A DNA stretch of 39,359 bases, from contig DASWCZ010000049.1 in assembly GCA_036395755.1 (NCBI GenBank), positions 1 to 39,359 of the forward strand. The letters are read 5' to 3'. The DNA is from Gp7-AA6 sp036395755 (GTDB taxonomy: Bacteria; Acidobacteriota; Thermoanaerobaculia; UBA5066; Gp7-AA6). The translations under genes and the position numbers were made by a program. Numbering within the stretch: position 1 is the stretch's first letter; every line of letters begins with the position of its first letter. Below the pieces are notes generated by a model. That model was not told the origin of the DNA. It saw only the letters and a program-made list of their open reading frames with translations, and made no database searches. Below, piece by piece: positions 32,496 through 39,359 of this stretch.

Positions 32496-33410
32496 TCAGG
32501 ATGACCGGCCGGGGTTTCGCTTCCGGTCCTCCAGCTCCTCCAGGGTCTTCGGCCAGTCCTTCTTCAGCAGCTGCGAGAGCGCCCGGTCCGCGAGGAGCTT
32601 TCCTCCGGTCTGACAGATCGGGCAGTAGTTCGACTCGTTTTCGGCGTACACGATCCGCTGGATTTTCGTCCCGCAGACCGGGCACGGCTTGCCGTATCGC
32701 CCGTGCACGGCCATCCCTTCGCGGAAGGCGGTGACTTTTTCGGGAAACGCCCTTCGCGCCGCGCTCGTCAGCCGTTCGGTCCACTCCGTGAGCGTCCCGC
32801 GAACGGCTCCGTAGAGCGACGACACCTCCCCTTCGGTCAACCGCGACGTCCACTTCGCCGGAGAAAGACGCGCGCGGTGCAGGATCTCGTCGGAGTACGC
32901 GTTGCCGATTCCCGAAAAGAGACGCGGATCGGTCAGCGCGCGCTTGACCGTGTGGTTCTCACGGGTCAGCGCCGCGCGAAAGCTCTCGAGGTCGGATTCG
33001 AGAACCTCGAGCCCGCCGCGGGCGTGTTCGGCGAGAGCCGCCTCGCCGCGGACGAGGTGAAGCGCGGCGCGCTTTTTCGATCCGGCTTCCGTCAGGAGCA
33101 GCGTCCCGTCCGGAAAGTCGAAGGCCGCGAGCGACGTTCGGCTGGTGAGCCGCGCGACCGACGGTCTCCAGTGGAGGCGGCCGGCGATCATCAAATGGAG
33201 GACGAGATGGAGGTCCCCGTCGAGATCGAAGACGATCCTCTTTCCCAGACGGCGAAGTCCAACGACGCGCCTGCCTTCGACCGCGGCGATCGGAGGGTCA
33301 AAGGTCCGCAGCAGGAACGGGCTCCCGAGGCGCAGCTGCGAGAGCGGTTGCCCGACGACGCGCGGCTCGAGCGCGGTCAGGTAGGCGGCGACGTCGGGAA
33401 GCTCGGGCAT
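32496..33410 (-). CDS. mutM: Formamidopyrimidine-DNA glycosylase family protein (MutM/Nei)
   Basis: These enzymes excise oxidised bases from DNA by a beta,delta-lyase reaction. The 304-residue product starts with MPELPDV, giving the catalytic Pro2 and Glu3 after Met removal. The H2TH region (about 150-180) includes LFSGIGNAYSDEILHRARLSP, and the C-terminal zinc finger has CPVC and CPIC (about 245-275). MutM normally has PELPEVE; Asp for Glu at position 6 and the overall sequence leave open a Nei-like specificity. ATG at 33410 is fixed by the Pro2 requirement. The start lies 25 bases from that of the divergent flavoprotein gene, so the promoters must overlap. Confidence 0.92.
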   Translation of the reverse strand: MPELPDVAAYLTALEPRVVGQPLSQLRLGSPFLLRTFDPPIAAVEGRRVVGLRRLGKRIVFDLDGDLHLVLHLMIAGRLHWRPSVARLTSRTSLAAFDFPDGTLLLTEAGSKKRAALHLVRGEAALAEHARGGLEVLESDLESFRAALTRENHTVKRALTDPRLFSGIGNAYSDEILHRARLSPAKWTSRLTEGEVSSLYGAVRGTLTEWTERLTSAARRAFPEKVTAFREGMAVHGRYGKPCPVCGTKIQRIVYAENESNYCPICQTGGKLLADRALSQLLKKDWPKTLEELEDRKRNPGRSS

Positions 33411-33435
33411 CGCGAGGGAGAATAGTCGGGGAACG

Positions 33436-35829
33436 ATGTCTCTGCTCGGTCGGTATACGCACTGGCTGCACACCCGCTGGCCGGCGGGCACGGTGGAGAA
33501 GCTGCCGGAGATCCGCGAGGACGGGACGACGGCGGTTCCCGGAGTGCGGATCGTCGGGGACCTGACCGGGGTGCCGCTGCTCAAGTTCTCCTCCGATTCG
33601 GGCGCGCGCGCCGTGAAGGCCATCCTCGCGGAACCGGACTTCGGAGGGCGGCGGCCGGCCGATTCGGACTCATTCGACGTGGCGATCGTGGGAGGCGGAG
33701 TCTCCGGCGTCGCCGCGGCGATGGAAGCGAAGAAGACCGGCCTCTCCTTCGTCGTCTTCGAGGCGACCGAGATCTTTTCGACGGTCGCGAACTTCCCCAA
33801 AGGAAAGCCGATCTACACGTACCCGACCGGCATGACGCCCGAGGGAGACTTGCAGTTCCGCTCGGAGGTCCATCCCAAGGAACAGTTGCTCGAGGATCTG
33901 GAGTCACGCCGCCGGGCCGCTGGAATCGAGGTGACGTTCGTGCGGATCGAACGGATCGAGCGGCGGGGCGGGCTTCTCCTCCTCCATCACGGCGACGCGA
34001 AGACGGTCACGAAAGCCCGCCGCGCGATCGTCGCAATCGGGAGGAGCGGCAACCACCGCCGGTTGAGCATCCCGGGCGGGGAGACCGACAAAGTCTTCAA
34101 CCGGCTGTACGACCCGAAGGAATTCGCCGGCCGAGAGGTCTTGGTCGTCGGCGGCGGCGACTCGGCGCTGGAGACCGCGATCGCGCTCTCGACCGCCGGG
34201 GCGCATGTCATCCTCTCTTACCGGAAGAAAGAGTTCGCGCGCCCGAAGGCGGAAAACGTCGAGAAGATCCGAATGCTCGAGACGAATCCGGCCGCGCCGG
34301 TTTCCGTCGAGCGTCCGACCTCCGAGCGCGTCACCACCTCGACCGGCGATTTCATGAAAGCGGCCGGCGAGCATCCGCCCGGCTCCCTCCGTCTCGCGCT
34401 CGGGACGCAGGTCGCGAAGATCGAGCCGAAGAGCGTCGTTCTGAAAGACGACTTCGGCGGCGCGCTTGATATACCAAACGATGTCGTTTTCACGATGCTC
34501 GGGCGCGAAGCGCCGCTCGAGTTCTTCCGCCGCAGCCGGATTCCGATTCGCGGCGAGTGGAAGCCCGCGACTTGGGTCGCGTTTGCCGCCTTCTTTCTCT
34601 TCTGCGTCTTTCTCTACAACTGGAAGGCGAGCGGAAGCGTCAACCATTACTTTGCCGAGCACCGACTCTTCCCGTTCAACATGGCGGTGCCCTCGGACCC
34701 CAGGACGCTGTCCGGAACGCTCGCGATCTCGCTCCGCGACCCCGGCTTTTACTACTCGACCGCCTACTGCCTCGCGGTTCTACTCTTCGGAATTGCCCGC
34801 ATCCGCCGCCGAAAGACCCGCTACGTCACGGCGCAGACGGTGACGTTGACCGCGATCCAGATCGTGCCGCTCTTCCTCCTGCCGTTCGTGCTGCTGCCGC
34901 TCCTCGGCCACAACGGCGCCTTCGACTCCGGGTTCGGACGCACGTTCGCCGACAACCTCTTCCCCGCGGCCGATTACGGTCACGGCCGCGAGTACTGGCG
35001 GGCGTTCGGGTTCATCCTGGCGTGGCCGCTCTTCATCTGGAACGTCTTCTCGCCGAAACCGCTCGCCTGGTGGCTCGTGATCGCGTTCGTTCAGACGTTC
35101 GTTCTGATCCCGCTCGTCATCCGCCGGTGGGGCAAGGGCGCCTACTGCGGATGGATCTGCTCGTGCGGCGCGCTCGCGGAGACGATGGGGGATGCGCAGC
35201 GCCAGAAGATGCCGCACGGCCCGATCTGGAACCGCGTCAACATGACCGGCCAGGTCGTCCTCGCGGCCGCGTTCCTGCTCTTCTTCGGACGCGTGGTCTC
35301 GTGGAGCTGGCCCGGCTCCCGCGCGGGACGGATGGCCGGAAAGTTCTACGACGGGCTTCTGTCGAGCTGGTCCGTACTCGGGATCGAGCTCAACTACTAC
35401 CACCTCGTGGACATCTTCCTCGCCGGAATCGTCGGGGTGGGCATGTACTTCTGGTTCTCGGGCCGCGTGTGGTGCCGGTTCGCTTGTCCGCTCGCCGCGC
35501 TGATGCACGTCTACACGCGGTTCTCGCGCTTCCGCATCTTCGCGGAGAAGTCGAAGTGCATCTCGTGCAACGTCTGTACGGCGGTCTGCCACCAGGGAAT
35601 CGACATCATGAACTTCGCCAACAAGGGGCTGCCGATGGAGGACCCCCAGTGCGTGCGCTGCTCCGCCTGTGTCCAGTCCTGCCCGACGGGGGTGCTCGCC
35701 TTCGGGCGCTACGGGAAGAACGGCCTCCCGGTGCTGGATCGCCTCCCCGCGTCGCCCGTGCGCCTGCGCGAGACGGGGCTGCGAACCGAGCCGCTCAGCA
35801 AGCCTTCAGGAAGAGGAACGCTCCTGTGA
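33436..35829 (+). CDS. Flavoprotein-polyferredoxin membrane fusion, circularly permuted
   Basis: This 797-residue membrane protein joins two electron-carrier modules. The N-terminal half is a thioredoxin-reductase-like flavoprotein: the FAD-site 'GD' motif RIVGDLTGVPLLKF comes first (Asp near residue 42), then the FAD GGGVSG (about 86) and an NAD(P)-binding GGGDSALE (about 239). In known family members the GD motif is at the C-terminal end, so the domain looks circularly permuted. The redox CXXC of thioredoxin reductase is missing. From about 380 follow about seven membrane segments, CGWIC and CRFACP motifs (about 571 and 680), and two [4Fe-4S] ferredoxin motifs (CISCNVC near 708, CVRCSAC near 739) like NapH/CcoG. 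Likely role: NAD(P)H-driven transfer of electrons across or into the membrane; the acceptor is unknown. Confidence 0.9.
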   Translation: MSLLGRYTHWLHTRWPAGTVEKLPEIREDGTTAVPGVRIVGDLTGVPLLKFSSDSGARAVKAILAEPDFGGRRPADSDSFDVAIVGGGVSGVAAAMEAKKTGLSFVVFEATEIFSTVANFPKGKPIYTYPTGMTPEGDLQFRSEVHPKEQLLEDLESRRRAAGIEVTFVRIERIERRGGLLLLHHGDAKTVTKARRAIVAIGRSGNHRRLSIPGGETDKVFNRLYDPKEFAGREVLVVGGGDSALETAIALSTAGAHVILSYRKKEFARPKAENVEKIRMLETNPAAPVSVERPTSERVTTSTGDFMKAAGEHPPGSLRLALGTQVAKIEPKSVVLKDDFGGALDIPNDVVFTMLGREAPLEFFRRSRIPIRGEWKPATWVAFAAFFLFCVFLYNWKASGSVNHYFAEHRLFPFNMAVPSDPRTLSGTLAISLRDPGFYYSTAYCLAVLLFGIARIRRRKTRYVTAQTVTLTAIQIVPLFLLPFVLLPLLGHNGAFDSGFGRTFADNLFPAADYGHGREYWRAFGFILAWPLFIWNVFSPKPLAWWLVIAFVQTFVLIPLVIRRWGKGAYCGWICSCGALAETMGDAQRQKMPHGPIWNRVNMTGQVVLAAAFLLFFGRVVSWSWPGSRAGRMAGKFYDGLLSSWSVLGIELNYYHLVDIFLAGIVGVGMYFWFSGRVWCRFACPLAALMHVYTRFSRFRIFAEKSKCISCNVCTAVCHQGIDIMNFANKGLPMEDPQCVRCSACVQSCPTGVLAFGRYGKNGLPVLDRLPASPVRLRETGLRTEPLSKPSGRGTLL

Positions 35830-36769
35830 TCAACAGGATGATCGCGGCGACCAGAATCCCGGGCACCCGACTCCTTGCGTTCGCGGAGTCCACTCCCTCG
35901 GCTTCCGCGAGCGGAGGCGCCAGGCGTGAGTGGATCTCGCGAAGATCCCTCGCGAGCTCGGCGGCCGACTGGTACCGCTCCTCGGGCTTCTTGGCGAGCG
36001 CCCGACCGATCGCGAGCGGCAGCTCGACCGGAACGGGACCGAGCCTCGGGTCGAGTGGAGGTGGCTCGTCGCGCATGATGGCCGTGAACGTGTCGACGGC
36101 GTTGTTCCGGCGGAAAGGGTTCTCGCCCGTCGCCATCTCGTAGAGGACGACCCCGAGCGCGAAGACGTCCGATCGCTCGCTCGCCTTGTCTCCGCGGAGC
36201 TGCTCGGGGGAGAGATAGCCCGCGGTCCCGATGACCATACCGACCGCCGTCAAGCCTTCCAGGCCGATCCCGCCCGAAGACTCGCCGGGGCGCAGGAGTT
36301 TCGCGAGCCCGAAGTCGAGGATCTTGACCAACCCGTCGCGGCGGACCATCAGGTTCTCGGGTTTCAGATCGCGGTGGATGACGCCGGCGCCGTGAGCGTT
36401 CGCGACGCCTTCGGCCGTCTGCGCCGCGATGTCGACCGCCCGGGCGAGCGGCAGTGGCCCTTCGGTCAAGATCGCCCGGACGGTTTCGCCGTCCACGTAC
36501 TCGGTGACGATGTACGGGCCGGCCTCGCTCTGTCCCACCTCGTACACGGCCAGGATGTTCGGGTGGTCGAGCGCCGAGGTGGCGTTGGCTTCCATCGCAA
36601 AGCGCCGCATGCGATCGCTGTCCTGGACGGCCTCCCGGCTCAAGACCTTGATCGCGACCTCGCGGCCGGAACGGGTGTCCTGCCCCTTCCACACTTCTCC
36701 CATCCCACCGGAGCCCAGCCGGAACAGGACCCTGTAGGAACCGATCGAGTTACCGCGCTCCAAAGGCAT
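35795..36769 (-). CDS. Ser/Thr protein kinase with C-terminal membrane anchor
   Basis: The 324-residue PknB-like kinase has a glycine loop LGSGGMGEVW, catalytic Lys in VAIKVL, HRDLKPENLM, DFG in ILDFGLAKLL, and GTAGYLSPEQ, all within about 15-280. A single membrane segment ends the protein (PGILVAAIILLITGAFLFL then KAC), so there is no extracellular sensor domain; this makes it a tail-anchored kinase. ATG at 36769 fits the usual family start; an in-frame ATG 16 codons upstream (36817) is possible. Its 3' end overlaps the 3' end of the convergent flavoprotein gene by 35 bases. FHA proteins encoded at 20163-21821 and 27267-27938 are candidate partners. Confidence 0.92.
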   Translation of the reverse strand: MPLERGNSIGSYRVLFRLGSGGMGEVWKGQDTRSGREVAIKVLSREAVQDSDRMRRFAMEANATSALDHPNILAVYEVGQSEAGPYIVTEYVDGETVRAILTEGPLPLARAVDIAAQTAEGVANAHGAGVIHRDLKPENLMVRRDGLVKILDFGLAKLLRPGESSGGIGLEGLTAVGMVIGTAGYLSPEQLRGDKASERSDVFALGVVLYEMATGENPFRRNNAVDTFTAIMRDEPPPLDPRLGPVPVELPLAIGRALAKKPEERYQSAAELARDLREIHSRLAPPLAEAEGVDSANARSRVPGILVAAIILLITGAFLFLKAC

Positions 36770-36957
36770 CGACTTTCGAGCCGATCTTAGACCGCGCCCG
36801 TCCGGCCGAAGTTGCATGGAACGGAAGCCCGGCGTCGGTGTCTCATCGTCGGAGAACCGACGGGTGATTCTCGAACGGGTCACGCGCCGCGACCCGCGCC
36901 TTGATCAGATCGGCGCGCTGTGCCCCGGCGGCGTATGCAACATCCGCCCTCTGGATA

Positions 36958-36973
36958 TTCGACTGAGGTCGAA
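36958..36973 (-). terminator. Hairpin just after ddl
   Basis: On the minus strand TTCGAC and GTCGAA form a 6-base perfect stem with loop CTCA, two bases after the ddl TAG. There is no U-run after it, so termination would be weak or Rho-assisted. The roughly 190 bases between it and the kinase start show no gene. Confidence 0.3.
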
Positions 36974-36975
36974 CC

Positions 36976-38049
36976 CTATGTCAGCTCGGCCGGAGGTTTG
37001 TGCGAGAGCCGTTCGCGCCGTTCTTTTCGCGCGAGCGCGAGGCGGATCAACTCGTCCAACAGTGCCGGCAGCGGGAGCCCGCTCGCCTCCCAGAGCTTCG
37101 GATACATCGAGATCGCCGTGAAGCCCGGCAGTGTGTTCAGCTCGTTGACGAGAACCCGGTCAGTGCCGCGCTCGAGAAAGAAGTCGACCCGGGCCATGCC
37201 CGAGAGGCCGCACAACCGGAACGCTTCGACGGCGAGCCGGCGGACTTCCTGCGCGATGGCGTCGGGCACGGGCGCGGGGATCAAGAGCTTTGCCTTGTCG
37301 TCGCGATACTTGTCGTCGTAGTCGTAGAACTCGTGGCCGGGCACGACCTCGCCCGGCACGGACGCGCGCGGTTCGTCGTCGCCCAGCACGGCGCACTCGA
37401 GCTCGCGGGCGTCGATCCCCTCCTCGATCAACGCGCGGTCGTCATAGCGGAACGCCTCGGCCAATCCGTCGTCGAGCCGATCGAGGTCCCGGACCTTGAC
37501 GACGCCCACCGAGGAGCCGCCGGTCGCCGGCTTGACGAAGACCGGCAAGGAGAGCGAGGCCGCCATCTGCCGCGCCCTTCCGCCCCGATCCGAGGAGCGC
37601 ACGACGACGGAACGCGGCGTCGGAATCCCCGCGCTCGAGAGCAGCGTCTTGAAGACGGGCTTGTCCATTCCGATCGCCGAGCCGGTCACGCCAGCGCCGA
37701 CGTAGGGAATTCCGAGAAAGTCGAGGAAGCCCTGCAAGGTTCCGTCCTCGCCGGTCGTGCCGTGGATGATCGGAAAAACGACGTCCGCGCCGCCGGGAGA
37801 GATGTCGATCGGGACGAGCGCCTCGCTCTCCGGCTCCGCCCGGCGGAAGCGGTCGGGCACCGGCCCTTCCGTCAGCAGCCGGGCCGAGTCGGCCGCCGAA
37901 AGGAATCGCCCCTCCTCGGAGACCGCGAGAGGGAGCACGTCGTACTTCGAGCGGTCGAGCGCGGCGACGATCGTCCTCGCCGAAACGCGCGAGACTTCCC
38001 GCTCGACCGACCGGCCGCCGTAGAGCACGACGACCCGCAATCGGTTCAC
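36976..38049 (-). CDS. ddl: D-alanine--D-alanine ligase
   Basis: Ddl joins two D-Ala residues for peptidoglycan precursors. The 357-residue ATP-grasp enzyme has VLYGGRSVEREVS at the start, FPIIHGTTGEDGTLQG, PVFVKPATGGSSVGVVKV, and the C-terminal MARVDFFLERG and NELNTLPGFTAISMYPKLW motifs with metal and D-Ala binding residues. The start is GTG at 38049, overlapping the serA stop as GTGA. Length is typical of the longer DdlA/VanA-like group; a depsipeptide specificity is not indicated but cannot be fully excluded. Confidence 0.95.
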   Translation of the reverse strand: MNRLRVVVLYGGRSVEREVSRVSARTIVAALDRSKYDVLPLAVSEEGRFLSAADSARLLTEGPVPDRFRRAEPESEALVPIDISPGGADVVFPIIHGTTGEDGTLQGFLDFLGIPYVGAGVTGSAIGMDKPVFKTLLSSAGIPTPRSVVVRSSDRGGRARQMAASLSLPVFVKPATGGSSVGVVKVRDLDRLDDGLAEAFRYDDRALIEEGIDARELECAVLGDDEPRASVPGEVVPGHEFYDYDDKYRDDKAKLLIPAPVPDAIAQEVRRLAVEAFRLCGLSGMARVDFFLERGTDRVLVNELNTLPGFTAISMYPKLWEASGLPLPALLDELIRLALARKERRERLSHKPPAELT

Positions 38050-39359
38050 CAGGTCACCACGCGCACCTCTTCGACGCCCGGCGCCTCGCGCAGGGTCGCG
38101 AGGACTCCCGCCGGTGGAACCGAGTCGACCGCGATGATCGCCGCCGCGCGGTCTTCGCCACCGCGAGCGAGCGAGAAGTTCGCGATGTTGATCCCTCCCT
38201 CGCCCAGGATCGTTCCGATGCGGCCGACGACGCCCGGCACGTCGCGGTTCCGCAGGAAGACGACCGTTCCCTCCGGCCGGAACTCGAGCGGCAGGTCGTC
38301 CACCTCGACGACGCGCGCATCACTCCCGGAAAAGAGGGTTGCGCCGGCGGTCGCCTTCGAGGAGCCGTCCGAGAGCGCGACCCGGATCGACTTCGCGTAG
38401 TTGCCCGGGTCTTCGTGGCGGGTCTCCGCGACCGCGAGCCCTCGGTCGCGCGCCACGAAGAGCGCGTTGACGAAGTTCACGGTTTCCGGTGTGTATTGCT
38501 GGAGCGCGCCCTTGACCGCCGCGACCGCGATCGGGCGCAGGAAGTCCTCGGGCAAGCCCCACGTCTCGACCGAGAGGGAGCGCAGCCGCTCGCCGGCGAG
38601 GCACGAGAGGAATCGCCCGGTCCGCTCGGCGAGGTCCATCCAGGCCGCCGCGCCGCCGGCGTCCTTGGGGCCGCGGAACGGCAGGTTCACGGCCGGAACG
38701 TAGGACGCCCCCCCCAGAGCCTCCCGGACCGCTTCGGCTGTCTGAAGGGAGACGCGCTCCTGGGCTTCGACGGTCGAGGCGCCGAGGTGCGGCGTCGCGA
38801 CCACGTTGGGCAGCTTCAGCAACGGGTCGTTGGGATCGGGTGGCTCCGGGTCAAACACGTCGAGCGCGGCGCCGGCGATCCGGCCGGAGACGAGCGCCTC
38901 GTGCAGGGCTTTTCCGTCCACCAGGCTCCCGCGCGCCACGTTGGCGAGGACGGCACCCGGCTTCATGCGCGCGAGCTCTTCGCGGCCGATGAGCGGCCGG
39001 CCCCCCTCCGTCGCGGTCGCGTGGAGCGTCACGATGTCGGAGGACTCGAGGAGCTCTTCGAGAGAGACGAGCGGAACGCCCATTTCGCGCGCCTTCTCGA
39101 GCGGCAGGTAGGGGTCATGGCCGAGGAGACGCGCTTCGAACGCCCGGGCCCGGGCGGCCACGCGCGAGCCGACCTGCCCGAGCCCGACGATCCCGAGCGT
39201 CTTGCCGGCGAGCTCGGAGCCGATGAACTTCGACTTCTCCCACTTGCCGGATGCGAGCGAGGCGGAAGCTTCCGAGACGCGGCGCAGGAGCGCAAGGAGG
39301 AGCGCGAACGTGTGCTCCACCGCGGAAACGACGTTTCCCGTAGGGGCGTTGATGACGAG
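38046..39359 (-). CDS. serA: D-3-phosphoglycerate dehydrogenase, 5' end beyond window
   Basis: SerA oxidises 3-phosphoglycerate in serine synthesis. The visible part begins at VINAPTGNVVSAVEHT, inside the catalytic domain, and includes the NAD-binding segment LGIVGLGQVGSRVAARA, the catalytic Arg/Glu region ANVARGSLVDG and the ATPHLGASTVEAQE motif with His. The intervening ASB-like domain and a C-terminal ACT domain (from about 38270 down; VVFLRNRDVPGVVGRIGTIL) follow, so this is the long, three-domain form with possible serine feedback. The N-terminal ~90 residues lie past 39359. ddl follows at a GTGA overlap. Confidence 0.94.
   Translation of the reverse strand, partial: LVINAPTGNVVSAVEHTFALLLALLRRVSEASASLASGKWEKSKFIGSELAGKTLGIVGLGQVGSRVAARARAFEARLLGHDPYLPLEKAREMGVPLVSLEELLESSDIVTLHATATEGGRPLIGREELARMKPGAVLANVARGSLVDGKALHEALVSGRIAGAALDVFDPEPPDPNDPLLKLPNVVATPHLGASTVEAQERVSLQTAEAVREALGGASYVPAVNLPFRGPKDAGGAAAWMDLAERTGRFLSCLAGERLRSLSVETWGLPEDFLRPIAVAAVKGALQQYTPETVNFVNALFVARDRGLAVAETRHEDPGNYAKSIRVALSDGSSKATAGATLFSGSDARVVEVDDLPLEFRPEGTVVFLRNRDVPGVVGRIGTILGEGGINIANFSLARGGEDRAAAIIAVDSVPPAGVLATLREAPGVEEVRVVTW

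Noticed and set aside
20163..38049. A single dedicated signalling island formed by the cyclase, the winged-helix/FHA gene and the kinase
   Set aside because: The three genes are several kilobases apart with metabolic genes between, so only a functional suggestion, not a cluster, is supported.

Overview
This is a gene-dense, GC-rich (about 65-70% by eye) stretch of bacterial chromosome. The gene complement suggests an Acidobacteriota-like heterotroph: split leucine-degradation carboxylase genes, Ser/Thr kinase and FHA-domain signalling, a winged-helix/FHA regulator, and a family of small secreted cysteine proteins. That assignment is inference; there is no rRNA gene or other marker here to settle it. 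Most genes lie on the minus strand in tight runs whose stop and start codons overlap as NTGA.

Layout. 1-9243 (minus) is a housekeeping run: a response regulator, valS, birA, coaX, an unknown ORF, an rlmD-like rRNA methyltransferase and the 5' part of comEC, cut by the window edge. 9300-12295 (minus) holds HMG-CoA lyase and a methylcrotonyl-CoA carboxylase alpha subunit split into a carrier gene and a biotin carboxylase gene. 12256-13782 is a secreted M28 peptidase. 13859-14149 (plus) is a small zinc-ribbon protein and 14157-14534 a VOC protein. 14572-15434 has two lower-GC secreted proteins next to what looks like a tRNA 3'-end remnant. 15559-19190 (minus) continues leucine catabolism with a methylglutaconyl-CoA hydratase, an LEA14-like protein, the MCC beta subunit and a lone B12-binding subunit. 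19239-21821 carries a thiamine-binding-type protein, an RdgB/HAM1 NTPase and an FHA-GAF-adenylate cyclase. 21863-26071 is an arginine deiminase operon (arcA-arcC-OTC) ending in a TonB/SH3 protein. 26144-27938 has rmuC and the winged-helix/FHA regulator.

The plus-strand block 28030-32260 holds a secreted HEELH protein, an M13 peptidase remnant, a zinc ribbon, purB, an RlpA-like lipoprotein and a secreted SRPBCC protein, followed by REP-like repeats. 32496-33410 is a mutM-like glycosylase. 33436-35829 (plus) is the most unusual gene: a flavoprotein whose FAD 'GD' motif lies at the N-terminus, fused to a membrane polyferredoxin. Its 3' end overlaps a tail-anchored Ser/Thr kinase. The window closes with ddl and a 5'-truncated serA.

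How the genes work together. BirA can biotinylate the carrier encoded at 10278-10772, linking the biotin genes to leucine catabolism (MCC, hydratase, HMG-CoA lyase). The arginine genes form a complete three-enzyme route from arginine to ornithine, ammonia, CO2 and ATP. Kinase, FHA-cyclase and FHA-regulator genes suggest phosphothreonine signalling. Two genes (comEC and rdgB) have no ATG, GTG or TTG where the protein must begin, but do have CTG inside a CTGA overlap with the upstream stop codon, matching the ATGA, GTGA and TTGA junctions elsewhere in the window.
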